From the NCBI GenBank assembly GCA_015059485.1, contig SVAH01000002.1, positions 1 through 64,000 on the forward strand: DNA of 64,000 nucleotides, given 5' to 3'. The stretch is from Bacillota bacterium (GTDB lineage: Bacteria > Bacillota_I > Bacilli_A > RF39 > UBA660). The notes beneath the pieces are model-generated. The model saw only the letters and a list, made by a program, of their open reading frames with translations, had not been told where the DNA came from and made no database searches. Numbering within the stretch: position 1 is the stretch's first letter; each line of letters begins with the position of its first letter. Position numbers and translations under genes: made by a program. This document shows positions 23,517 to 31,995 of the stretch, in pieces.

Positions 23517-23545
23517 ATTGTAGCACAAAAACCAATTTTTGTCAA
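23517..23545 (-). promoter_or_regulatory. Strong promoter ahead of the receiver remnant
   Basis: -35 TTGACA (23545-23540), 17-bp spacer, -10 TACAAT (23522-23517), followed by AAGAGGGGGA. It could also drive the gpmI-like gene if the terminator at 23305 is leaky. Confidence 0.6.
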
Positions 23546-23569
23546 ATTTATGTAAACAAAAAAGACAAT

Positions 23570-24334
23570 TTATATCATAACAACTTTATTGTCTAATCTT
23601 AATCTATCAGTTAATGTAACTATAAATTCAGCATTTGTTGGTTTACTTTTCTCATAATCTAGACTATTTCCAAAATATTTTTCCATTAAACGATAATCCC
23701 CTCTAGTCCAGCTAACTTCAATAGCATGACGAATTGCTCGTTCAACACGTGATGATGTAGTTTGATAACGTGTTGCAAGTTCAGGATATATTTCTTTTGT
23801 TATTCCCTTTAACATCGCAGGTTCTTTATACATCATAAGTATTCCATCTCTAATATATTGATATCCTTTTATATGTGAAGGCACTCCTAAATTATGTAAC
23901 ATTTCTGATATTTTAACTCTTAATTCATTTTCTCTATCACTGGTTTTTAATTCTTTAAAATTCATTATTTCTAAAATTCTTTTTTCTAGTGATTCCATAT
24001 TAAATGGTTTTAACATATAATAATCTATATTATATTCAGATACTGCTTTTACAGTATATTCTTTTTTATAACTTGTAAGTATAATAACATGTTTCTTTAT
24101 ATTTCTTTCTTTCATTTCTTCAAGGATTGTTATACCATCTAACTCTGGCATTATTAAATCCATAATTATTAGATCGTATTCATTTTGATAATTAATAATT
24201 TTATCTAATCCTTCTTTTCCGTTTACTGCAGTTAATACTAAATCGATTACTTCATGTTTACTAAAATAATTTTTTACTCTGTTGACTGAATTTTGATTAT
24301 CATCAATCATGAGTACATTAATTTTGTTTGACAT
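23570..24334 (-). CDS. spo0A: Sporulation master regulator Spo0A
   Basis: The 254-aa product has an N-terminal receiver domain (VLMIDDNQNSVNRVKNYF; phospho-acceptor Asp in YDLIIMDLIMPELDG; Thr/Ser in VIILTSYKK; Lys in YMLKPF) and the Spo0A C-terminal DNA-binding domain (HNLGVPSHIKGYQYIRDGI; TSSRVERAIRHAIEVSWTRGD). It is phosphorylated through a relay or kinases and binds TGTCGAA boxes. Presence implies sporulation ability or recent ancestry. Two exact boxes lie upstream of its own gene. Its terminator stem covers the stop codon. Confidence 0.95.
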   Translation of the reverse strand: MSNKINVLMIDDNQNSVNRVKNYFSKHEVIDLVLTAVNGKEGLDKIINYQNEYDLIIMDLIMPELDGITILEEMKERNIKKHVIILTSYKKEYTVKAVSEYNIDYYMLKPFNMESLEKRILEIMNFKELKTSDRENELRVKISEMLHNLGVPSHIKGYQYIRDGILMMYKEPAMLKGITKEIYPELATRYQTTSSRVERAIRHAIEVSWTRGDYRLMEKYFGNSLDYEKSKPTNAEFIVTLTDRLRLDNKVVMI

Positions 24335-24403
24335 GATTTTTTACCTTTCCTTTTCTAATTATTATATTTACCGCAATTACAAACTCATTATAAAAGAAAA
24401 AAA

Positions 24404-24429
24404 GACAAAATACTAGAGTTTATTTTGTC
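24404..24429 (-). terminator. Terminator of the glycolytic operon after tpiA
   Basis: GACAAAAT ... ATTTTGTC hairpin followed on the minus strand by TTTTTTTCTTTT, between tpiA and spo0A. Confidence 0.8.
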
Positions 24430-24462
24430 GAATTGTGTCAATTTACATATTTTTTTGTCGAA
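24426..24462. promoter_or_regulatory. Two TGTCGAA motifs (Spo0A-box-like) between tpiA and spo0A
   Basis: TGTCGAA occurs at 24426-24432 and 24456-24462, in the same orientation and 30 bp apart, about three helical turns. They lie 90-130 bp upstream of the spo0A start, right after the tpiA stop codon. Autoregulation by Spo0A is known in Bacillus; here it is an inference from the motif. Confidence 0.5.
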
Positions 24463-25137
24463 TCATGTAAGTTTTTTTATTATTTTTTGTAAAACTGTGA
24501 TATCTAATGACGAATTTGATATTAAAAAGCCATCAATATTTTCAAATTTTAGCAGCTTTTCAATATTAATTTCATCTACCCCTCCACCATATATAATATT
24601 TTTATTAGTAATTTTACTTAAAAAATTAATTATTTCATTTGTATATTCATAATCTAATTTATTACTACCACCTATTGCAAAAAATGGTTCATATGCAATT
24701 ATTGCATCATTTTTTAAAACATCTTTTATTGAAAAGTATTCACTTTCTAAACTATTCTTTGTTTCTTCAATACTTGAACCATTATCTGTAAAACAATATA
24801 TTACTTTAATATTATTATTATTAGCATTTATTATTTTTCTTTTTAATATATCAATTGTTTCATAATACTTTTTTCTTCTTTCTGGATGACCTATTATTAC
24901 ATATTTAACTGATAATGATCTTAATTGCCTACCTGTTATATCTCCAGTAATAGTATCACAATCATAAACAGATATATCTTGTGAAGCTAATTCATATTCA
25001 ATAAAATTATATATATATGGTAAACTTGGCGCTATTATTAAATTTAGGTTATCAACCTTTATATTTTTTAATTTTTTTGTATATTCTTTTACTTCTTTAT
25101 ATGTAAGCTTATTTTTATGATTACAAATTAAATACAT
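24463..25137 (-). CDS. tpiA: Triosephosphate isomerase, divergent
   Basis: The 224-aa product keeps the three catalytic positions: Asn/Lys in CNHKNK, His in YVIIGHPERR and Glu in AYEPFFAIGG. It is about 25 residues short and changes phosphate-binding loops: AIGTG is AIGGS, YGGSV is YGGGV, and the usual VGGASL is ISNSSL. Ser after the catalytic His is Pro. It lies 2 bp behind pgk in a gap-pgk-tpiA operon, so it is probably the working isomerase, but a weak one or with altered kinetics is possible. Confidence 0.85.
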   Translation of the reverse strand: MYLICNHKNKLTYKEVKEYTKKLKNIKVDNLNLIIAPSLPYIYNFIEYELASQDISVYDCDTITGDITGRQLRSLSVKYVIIGHPERRKKYYETIDILKRKIINANNNNIKVIYCFTDNGSSIEETKNSLESEYFSIKDVLKNDAIIAYEPFFAIGGSNKLDYEYTNEIINFLSKITNKNIIYGGGVDEINIEKLLKFENIDGFLISNSSLDITVLQKIIKKLT

Positions 25138-25139
25138 TA

Positions 25140-26327
25140 TTATTCCTCATCTATTCCAGAAAGTCCAGGTAGATTTTCATCTGTTAAGAATTTTAATGTC
25201 GCTCCTCCACCACTTGAAAGATAAGTAAAACTATCAGCATATCCAAAAATATTTATTGCACTTACAGAATCTCCACCACCTGCTACTAAAGTACATTCAC
25301 TTTCTTTTAACATTCTTAAAAACTCTTTAGTACCGTTTGAAAATCTTTCATCTTCATATATTCCCATTGTTCCATTAACAAATACAGTCTTACTATTTAA
25401 AACTGCTGTTTTATATTTTTCTATAGTTTTATTTCCACAATCTACTATTATATCATCACTATCAAGTTCATTTAAATGTTTATATTTTATATATGATTTA
25501 TCATAAGTTGTTGCTACTATTACATCAAGTGGTAACATTATTTTTTCTCTATAATTTAATAATAATTCTTTAACTTTTTCTAAAATAGTTGGATTTTTAC
25601 TTGCAAGAGACTCTCCAATATTTATATTTAATACTTTCAAAAATGTATTAGCTATTCCACCAGTTAATAATAAATAATCACATTTATTTAAAAAACTTTC
25701 TATTAACTCAATTTTGTCTTCTATTTTTGCTCCACCCATAACTACAGTAAGAGGTTTTGCACCTTCAATAATATATTTTTTTAATGAATTCAATTCTTTT
25801 TCTACTAAGAAACCAATACAACTTGGAACATATTTACTAATACCATAAGTTGATGCATGTTTTCTATGAGCAGATGCAAATGCATCCATTACAAACACAT
25901 CACAAAGTGAAGCCCAATACATTGATAATTGTGGATCACATCCACTTTCTAAATTACCGTTTAAATCTTCAAATCTAGTGTTTTCAAGTAATAATATATC
26001 TTTTGGCAAAAGTGCATCTACTTGTAAATATAAATTTACTGCTCTTGTTTCATGTGAAAAATATATATCCCTTTTAAGTAATTCTTTAAGTCTTATATAC
26101 ACTGGTTCTAAAGAATTGATAACTTTATCTTCTTTGGTTTTTACTTTTCCAAAGTGACTAAGTATTACTATTTTACAATTTTGCTCTATTAAATAATTAA
26201 TTGTTTCAAGTGATTCTCTAATTTTACTATCATCAAGTATTATTCCATCTTTTATTGGTACATTAAAATCACATCTTAAAACAACTTTCTTATCTTTTAA
26301 ATCAGTATTTTTTAATGTTTTATACAC
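25140..26327 (-). CDS. pgk: Phosphoglycerate kinase
   Basis: The 395-aa product has the substrate loop VVLRCDFNVPIKDG, SHFGK, LLENTRF, DAFASAHRKHASTYG, the ATP-side MGGAKIEDKI, GGIANTFL, NGTMGIYEDERF (usually NGPMG) and GGGDSVSAI. It makes ATP and 3-phosphoglycerate from 1,3-bisphosphoglycerate. The start codon is GTG at 26327 after AGGAGG. It is encoded between gap and tpiA. Confidence 0.95.
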   Translation of the reverse strand: MYKTLKNTDLKDKKVVLRCDFNVPIKDGIILDDSKIRESLETINYLIEQNCKIVILSHFGKVKTKEDKVINSLEPVYIRLKELLKRDIYFSHETRAVNLYLQVDALLPKDILLLENTRFEDLNGNLESGCDPQLSMYWASLCDVFVMDAFASAHRKHASTYGISKYVPSCIGFLVEKELNSLKKYIIEGAKPLTVVMGGAKIEDKIELIESFLNKCDYLLLTGGIANTFLKVLNINIGESLASKNPTILEKVKELLLNYREKIMLPLDVIVATTYDKSYIKYKHLNELDSDDIIVDCGNKTIEKYKTAVLNSKTVFVNGTMGIYEDERFSNGTKEFLRMLKESECTLVAGGGDSVSAINIFGYADSFTYLSSGGGATLKFLTDENLPGLSGIDEE

Positions 26328-26338
26328 TTATACCCCTC

Positions 26339-27343
26339 CTATTCAAATAGTTTTTTTGCTGTTCTAATCATTTGTGCAGTATATCCAAGTTCATTGTCAT
26401 ACCACGCAACGACTTTAACTAATTGTTTTCCTCCATCTTCAACTATATTAGTAGATAGTCCGTCCACTAAAGAACCGCATTTTTTCCCTAGAATATCACT
26501 AGATACTACTGGATCCATAGTAAGTTTCAATGTTTCATTTTGATTATTTTTTATTAAATTATTTATTTCATCTATGCTAGTATTATTAGTAAGTTCAAGT
26601 ACAACGTCTATTACTGATCCATCAGAAACAGGGACACGATATGCATTTCCATCAAGTTTTCCTTTTAATTCTGGAATTACTTCTCCAATTGCTTTAGCTG
26701 CACCAGTTGTTGCAGGAACTATATTAGTGGCACATGCTCTTCCTCTTCTTGATTTATATCCTTTTTTATGAGCTATATCTAAAGTTGCCTGATCATTAGT
26801 ATATGCATGAATTGTTGTCATAAATCCTTTTACAATTTTATTATTATCATTTATAACTTTTAAAACTGGTGCTAAACAGTTAGTTGTACAAGAGGCAGCA
26901 GATATTATTTGCTCACTCCCATCTAATGTATTATCATTTACATTATAAACAATAGTTTTCATATTTCCTTTTCCTGGTGCTGATATAAGCACTTTTTTAG
27001 CCCCTGCTTCAATATGTGACATAGCTTTCTCATATTCAGTATAAAGACCAGTACATTCAATTACTAAATCAACACCTAATTCTCTCCATGGTAAGTTTCT
27101 AGCATCACGTTCTGCATATACTTTTACTCTTTTTTTATTATTAATAATTATTTCATCATTATCATAGGATATTTGTTCTTCATGAAAAGAACGATGATTA
27201 GTATCATATCTAAGTAAATATGATAATTCCTCTGCATCTGTTAAATCGTTAATTGCTACTATATCGAAATCAGGACTTACTATCATTTCTCTAAATGCAA
27301 GTCTTCCTATTCTTCCAAATCCATTAATTGCTACTTTAATCAT
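26339..27343 (-). CDS. gap: Glyceraldehyde-3-phosphate dehydrogenase
   Basis: The 334-aa product has the NAD Rossmann start (MIKVAINGFGRIGRLAFREM), catalytic Cys in ISAASCTTNCLAPVLK, His in TTIHAYTND, phosphate sites RRGRACATNIVPATTGAAKA and WYDNELGYTAQMI. Asp at the end of the second strand (NDLTD) suggests NAD rather than NADP use. Its ATG lies 8 nt inside the end of the nucleoside kinase gene, so the operon reads kinase-gap-pgk-tpiA. Confidence 0.97.
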   Translation of the reverse strand: MIKVAINGFGRIGRLAFREMIVSPDFDIVAINDLTDAEELSYLLRYDTNHRSFHEEQISYDNDEIIINNKKRVKVYAERDARNLPWRELGVDLVIECTGLYTEYEKAMSHIEAGAKKVLISAPGKGNMKTIVYNVNDNTLDGSEQIISAASCTTNCLAPVLKVINDNNKIVKGFMTTIHAYTNDQATLDIAHKKGYKSRRGRACATNIVPATTGAAKAIGEVIPELKGKLDGNAYRVPVSDGSVIDVVLELTNNTSIDEINNLIKNNQNETLKLTMDPVVSSDILGKKCGSLVDGLSTNIVEDGGKQLVKVVAWYDNELGYTAQMIRTAKKLFE

Positions 27344-28991
27344 AAAAATCACCTTTCCATCCTATAAATTCTCTAAGTATTGAACTACTAGCTACATACT
27401 CACTACTAACTGAATAAAATCTTTTCAAAAATTCAATCAATCTTCTTGTTTCTTCATAATACTTTGAATCATATGTTACTGAATAAAGAAGTGGTTCTAC
27501 AAATACTTTTAATACATTAAGTTCATATGGAAGTGCAGTATTAATTATAGTATCTGCTTGAGGTATATAAGGGAATATATATTTTTCTTCTCCTTCTCTA
27601 ACAGATTGCCATGATTCAATAGATTCAGATACTGATCTTCCCCTTGTTCTAAAATCTCTTATAATCCTTCTAATTAATCTTAAATCAACAGTTGAAATAT
27701 AATTATGTGGATCTATATTAAGTGGTATAAAAGGACTTAAATATATTTTATATTTCATACTTTTATCTATTTTTGGAGTCATTTCATCATTTAAGGAATG
27801 TAATCCTTCAATTAATATTATTCCATTTTCTTCAAGCTTAATTTTCTTCCCAGTACGCGCACTAGTTCCTAATGCAAAATCATATACAGGAAGAGTAATT
27901 TCTTCTCCACTAATTAATTTATCCAAATCTTCATTTAATTCTTCTAATTTAATTGCTCTTAAACATTCAAAATCATAATTGCCATTTTCATCTTTTGGAG
28001 TTTTTACTTTATCAACAAAATAATCATCTGCTGATATACATACTGCTTTAACTCCTAATATATTTAAATATGTAGTTAATCTTTTAGTAGTTGTGGTTTT
28101 ACCACTTGATGATGGCCCAGCGATTAGAACCACTTTTATATTTTTATTTTTAGCTATTTCACTTGCTGCATATCCAACTCGATTATTAAAAGTTAGTTCA
28201 CATGCTGATATAAACTGTCCAATATCACTTTTTGCTATTAATCCATTAAGATTTGATAAGTATGGAACATTTACTTTTTTTAACCATTCTTTGCCCTCAT
28301 AAAATGAATCTATAATATTTTGATAGTGAACATATTCTGGAACTCTTCCTTCTGTTCTTTTAGATGGAAGAATTAATACAAATCTATTATCTCCAACATA
28401 TCTAATATCAAACTTATCAATTGCACCAGTTGAATATGGCATTTCAGTATAAAAATAATTAAGTTCATCTTTTAATCTATATATATTTACTATATCAAAT
28501 GACTTATTATAAATATTTTTAGCTTTTTCTTTTTCGCCTTGTAATTTATAGTATTTAATAGCTTCTTTTTTATATATATTTAATTTTTCAAATTTAATAT
28601 CTTCTGCAATTATTGATGCCATTTTTCCTTTCACTTTAGGAATATCAACATTTTCTATTAATACATCTTCGACAGTTGCAAGTATTCCCTTTGGTACACT
28701 ATGTTCAAATATTACTTTAGAACCTGGGAATATATCTCTAATAGCAAGAATAAAAATAAACTTTAATGCAGCTTGATACATTTTGTAGCCATTTTCATCT
28801 GTTACATCCACAAAATTTATATTACAATCTTCATCACATTTCATATCTAATGAAAAAAGTTCATTATTAATTTTGGCTGCTAATATCTTATTTCTTCTAT
28901 TACGATCAAACTCTCTACTTATTTCATAATAGGTTAAACCAGCTGGATAATTCTTAGTTTCGTTTCCTACTGTTACTCTAATATTTTTCAT
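27336..28991 (-). CDS. Nucleoside (uridine) kinase fused to TGS and ThrRS-like N-domains
   Basis: The 551-aa product begins with a TGS-like domain (RVTVGNETKNYPAGLTYYEI), then a segment like the second additional domain of threonyl-tRNA synthetase (FEHSVPKGILATVEDVLIE), and ends with a PRK/uridine kinase domain with P-loop IAGPSSSGKTTTTKRL, DDYFVDK and IILIEGLHSLND. This fusion is a known Firmicutes/Thermotogae type described as nucleoside kinase. ATG 28991 has AAAGGTG upstream. Its place in a glycolytic operon is notable. Confidence 0.87.
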   Translation of the reverse strand: MKNIRVTVGNETKNYPAGLTYYEISREFDRNRRNKILAAKINNELFSLDMKCDEDCNINFVDVTDENGYKMYQAALKFIFILAIRDIFPGSKVIFEHSVPKGILATVEDVLIENVDIPKVKGKMASIIAEDIKFEKLNIYKKEAIKYYKLQGEKEKAKNIYNKSFDIVNIYRLKDELNYFYTEMPYSTGAIDKFDIRYVGDNRFVLILPSKRTEGRVPEYVHYQNIIDSFYEGKEWLKKVNVPYLSNLNGLIAKSDIGQFISACELTFNNRVGYAASEIAKNKNIKVVLIAGPSSSGKTTTTKRLTTYLNILGVKAVCISADDYFVDKVKTPKDENGNYDFECLRAIKLEELNEDLDKLISGEEITLPVYDFALGTSARTGKKIKLEENGIILIEGLHSLNDEMTPKIDKSMKYKIYLSPFIPLNIDPHNYISTVDLRLIRRIIRDFRTRGRSVSESIESWQSVREGEEKYIFPYIPQADTIINTALPYELNVLKVFVEPLLYSVTYDSKYYEETRRLIEFLKRFYSVSSEYVASSSILREFIGWKGDFYD

Positions 28992-29028
28992 AATATCAAC
29001 ACCTTTATTCTCTAATAATTTTATCATT

Positions 29029-29055
29029 AAAAAGCACTTTTTTAAAGTGCTTTTT
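29029..29055 (-). terminator. Terminator of rel
   Basis: AAAAAGCACTTT and AAAGTGCTTTTT form a strong hairpin with T run directly after the rel stop codon. Confidence 0.9.
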
Positions 29056-29057
29056 AA

Positions 29058-30506
29058 TTATTTATTAAATTCTTTTATTCTTTTTCTAGCATGAGTTGTT
29101 TTTATAAATTTAAGCCAATCTTCATTTGGACCATGTAATTTTTCATTAATAACTATATAAACTCTATCATTATTTTGTAATTCATAATCAATTGGAACTC
29201 TCCTTTGATTAACCATTGCATATTCTATTTTATCACCAAAATTATCTCCTAATTTGTAAGCAAAATCAATCGGAGTTGATCCAATTGGCAATTCATATCT
29301 ATTTCCAGAAATATCATACACATATATTTGCTCTCCAAATGTCTCATCAAAAAAATGTTTTACAAAATCATCATTGTCGCTAAACATACTATTAATATCA
29401 TTAACAGAGCTATAAAATTTACATTCTTTTCTAAGCTTTTCTTGCATAACATTTCTTGCATCATCTTGCCCAAATTTCCAATAATAAGTTAATCCAAATG
29501 ACGCTACTGCATCCATTTCAAAGGTTCTTATTTGAGCTTGTACAAGCATTTTATTTGGGCCAAAAACTGTTGTATGAATTGACTTATACATATTTGTTTT
29601 AGGATTAAAAATATAATCTTTAAATTTGTCATTTAATGGATTATAAAGTGAATGAATATGTCCAAGTGTTAGATAACATTCTGGTATATTTTCAACCATT
29701 ATTTTAATAGAATGCAAATCATGTAAATCATAAATATCTCTAACATTTTCATCTTTTTGAATTTGCCTATAAACTCCATATACATTTTTAGTTCTTATTT
29801 TAGCATCATTTAATATACAATCTCTATCTAATAAATATTGAATTTTTAAAAGCATTTCTTGTAATCCTTCTTTACTCTCTTGATCAACTTTTTCAATTTG
29901 TTCTTTTAATGATTCATATATCTCTAAATTAATATATTTTAATGATAAATCTTCAAGATAACTTTTTATTCTATATGCTCCAATATAATATGCAAGTGGT
30001 GCATATAACTTAAGAGTTTCTAAGGCATTTTCTTTTTGTTTAATTTCTGTTTTATATTGTAGTGTTCTCATATTGTGTAATCTATCTGCCAATTTTATAA
30101 TTATTATTCTAACATCAGATCTTATACTAGTTATAATCTTCCTTGTATTTGCATTTATTAATTCTTTTTTATTTAAGTGGTCATCTTCTTTGATTTTTGT
30201 AACACCATCTACTAATTCAGCAACAGTCTCATTGAAATCATCTTTTATTTCTTCTTTTAAAAGATTAGTATCTTCAAGCGTATCATGTAAAAGTCCCGCG
30301 CAAATTGTATCACAATCGGCCCCTAGTTGTGCCAATATACATGCAACATTTATAGGGTGTATTATATATGCCTCTCCACTATCTCGTACTTGTCCATTAT
30401 GTAATTGTGACGCAAGTTCATACGCTTTCATTATCATGTTTTTTTCATTAATAGGGTAAATTGATATTAATGTTTTAAAATCTTCAAAATTAAAAAGTTC
30501 ATCCAT
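29058..30506 (-). CDS. rel: Bifunctional (p)ppGpp synthetase/hydrolase, C-terminally short
   Basis: The 482-aa product has an HD hydrolase domain (AYIIHPINVACILAQLGAD, GLLHDTLEDT), a synthetase domain (KFKDYIFNPKTNMYKSIHTT; QAQIRTFEMDAVASFGLTYYW) and a TGS domain (IYVYDISGNRYELPIGSTP). It then stops after a short helical piece (THARKRIKEF). Normal Rel proteins (~730 aa) continue with helical, zinc-finger and ACT/RRM domains that sense deacylated tRNA on the ribosome; these are absent. Both catalytic domains look intact. AAAGGAGG precedes the ATG. Confidence 0.9.
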   Translation of the reverse strand: MDELFNFEDFKTLISIYPINEKNMIMKAYELASQLHNGQVRDSGEAYIIHPINVACILAQLGADCDTICAGLLHDTLEDTNLLKEEIKDDFNETVAELVDGVTKIKEDDHLNKKELINANTRKIITSIRSDVRIIIIKLADRLHNMRTLQYKTEIKQKENALETLKLYAPLAYYIGAYRIKSYLEDLSLKYINLEIYESLKEQIEKVDQESKEGLQEMLLKIQYLLDRDCILNDAKIRTKNVYGVYRQIQKDENVRDIYDLHDLHSIKIMVENIPECYLTLGHIHSLYNPLNDKFKDYIFNPKTNMYKSIHTTVFGPNKMLVQAQIRTFEMDAVASFGLTYYWKFGQDDARNVMQEKLRKECKFYSSVNDINSMFSDNDDFVKHFFDETFGEQIYVYDISGNRYELPIGSTPIDFAYKLGDNFGDKIEYAMVNQRRVPIDYELQNNDRVYIVINEKLHGPNEDWLKFIKTTHARKRIKEFNK

Positions 30507-30528
30507 ATAAATACCTCCTTTACAAAAA

Positions 30529-30555
30529 ATATTAGAGACATAAAATCTCTAATAT
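30529..30555 (-). terminator. Terminator/attenuator between leader ORF and rel
   Basis: ATATTAGAGA CATAAAA TCTCTAATAT hairpin, followed on the minus strand by TTTTTTG and then at once by the rel SD. Transcripts from the promoter at 30683 must pass it to reach rel. Confidence 0.75.
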
Positions 30556-30558
30556 TCT

Positions 30559-30624
30559 TCAATTAAAATTAAGGCATATTGAAAACATAAAACTATTAAA
30601 AAGTATATTACTGCTTTTTTTCAT
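30559..30624 (-). CDS. Possible 21-aa leader peptide upstream of rel
   Basis: A 21-codon ORF (MKKSSNILFN, then SFMFSICLNFN) with AAGGAG 9 nt before its ATG. It lies between a consensus promoter (30683-30655) and a terminator (30555-30529) that sits just ahead of rel. This is the arrangement of translational attenuation leaders, where stalling or failure to translate changes terminator folding. No codon is strongly over-represented, and I could not find a clear antiterminator. It could instead be a small membrane peptide. Confidence 0.45.
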   Translation of the reverse strand: MKKSSNILFNSFMFSICLNFN

Positions 30625-30654
30625 AAGCCTCAACTCCTTATGTAATTTTCAATA

Positions 30655-30683
30655 ATTTTAAATCATATGAAGCCAAATGTCAA
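30655..30683 (-). promoter_or_regulatory. Promoter of the rel leader
   Basis: -35 TTGACA (30683-30678), 17-bp spacer, -10 TAAAAT (30660-30655); one of the best promoters in the window. Confidence 0.75.
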
Positions 30684-30702
30684 TTTTTTGCAAAGAAATA
30701 AA

Positions 30703-30730
30703 AAAGCAAATCATTCACTTAATTTGCTTT
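30703..30730 (-). terminator. Terminator of eno
   Basis: AAAGCAAAT ... ATTTGCTTT, with a T run on the minus strand, overlaps the last codons of eno. Confidence 0.8.
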
Positions 30731-31934
30731 CTATTTTCATCAGTCTATTATATTTTGCTATTCTCTCACCTCTTGATAAAGAACCTGTCTTTATAAAAGG
30801 AATATTAAGTCCTACAGCAAAATCTGCTATAAATGTATCCTCTGTTTCACCACTTCTATGTGAAATAACCATTTTATAATTATTTCTTCTTGCAAGTGTT
30901 ATTGTCTTTATCATTTCGGTTACTGTTCCAATTTGGTTTGCTTTTAAAAGTATAGCATTTCCTGCTTTTTCATCAATTCCTTTTTGTAAATACTTACTGT
31001 TAGTAACGAAATAATCATCTCCAACTAACATAATTCTATTTCCAAGTATATTTGTTAATTTTGATAACGCTTCAAAATCATCTTCATAAAATGGATCTTC
31101 AATGGATATAATTGGATATTTTCTAATTATATTTTGATAAAAATCAATCATTTCATCCACAGATAAAAGTTTATTATCTAATCTGTATTTTCCATCTTCA
31201 TATATTTCTGATGCTGCAACATCTAAAGCTATAAATACATCAACACCTGGTTTATAACCAGCTGTACTAATAGATTCTACTATTAAATCTAACGCTTGCG
31301 TATTATGAGATAAATCTGGTGCAAAACCGCCTTCATCTCCAACACCTGTTGAAAATCCTTGTTCTTTTAGAATTTTTTTCAATGTGTGGAATATTTCACT
31401 TCCACATCTTACTCTCTCTTTAAAAGATTTTACTACAGGAACAATCATAAACTCTTGAATATCTAGATTATTATCTGCATGTTTTCCACCATTTAAAATG
31501 TTCATCATAGGTATTGGTAATGATACTTTACCACTAGATAATATTTCATATAATTCTTTATTTTCAATTTTTGCAAGTGCTTTAACTGCACATAATGATA
31601 CTGCTAATATTGCATTAGCACCCAAATTAGATTTATCTTGAGTGCCATCAAGTTCTAGCAATTTTTTATCTACATCAGCAGGATTTAATGTCATACCGAC
31701 TATTTCTTTTTTTATAATAGTATTAACATTATTAACTGCTTTTAAAACTCCAAGTCCCATGTATCTATCATCTTTATCTCTTAATTCTAAAGCTTCTCTA
31801 CTACCAGTTGATGCTCCTGATGGAACTGATGCAGAAACTTTAATCCCATTATCTACTTCCATTTCTACTTCTACTGTTGGATTACCTCTAGAATCTAATA
31901 TTTCATAAGCTTTTATATTTTTTATTATTGGCAT
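30711..31934 (-). CDS. eno: Enolase
   Basis: The 407-aa product (MPIIKNIKAYEILDSRGNPT) has the loop SVPSGASTGSREA, the metal ligands in FIALDVAASE, SIEDPFYEDD and LVGDD, and the signature ILLKANQIGTVTEM plus SHRSGETEDTFIADFAVGL. It is about 20 residues shorter than the usual enolase, mainly at the C-terminus. It converts 2-phosphoglycerate to PEP. It is transcribed separately from gap-pgk-tpiA. Confidence 0.96.
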   Translation of the reverse strand: MPIIKNIKAYEILDSRGNPTVEVEMEVDNGIKVSASVPSGASTGSREALELRDKDDRYMGLGVLKAVNNVNTIIKKEIVGMTLNPADVDKKLLELDGTQDKSNLGANAILAVSLCAVKALAKIENKELYEILSSGKVSLPIPMMNILNGGKHADNNLDIQEFMIVPVVKSFKERVRCGSEIFHTLKKILKEQGFSTGVGDEGGFAPDLSHNTQALDLIVESISTAGYKPGVDVFIALDVAASEIYEDGKYRLDNKLLSVDEMIDFYQNIIRKYPIISIEDPFYEDDFEALSKLTNILGNRIMLVGDDYFVTNSKYLQKGIDEKAGNAILLKANQIGTVTEMIKTITLARRNNYKMVISHRSGETEDTFIADFAVGLNIPFIKTGSLSRGERIAKYNRLMKIESKLSE

Positions 31935-31995
31935 TTCTATCACCTTCCTTATTTAGTATATCAGTATAATTTTTTTTGTACAAGAAAAAAGACAG

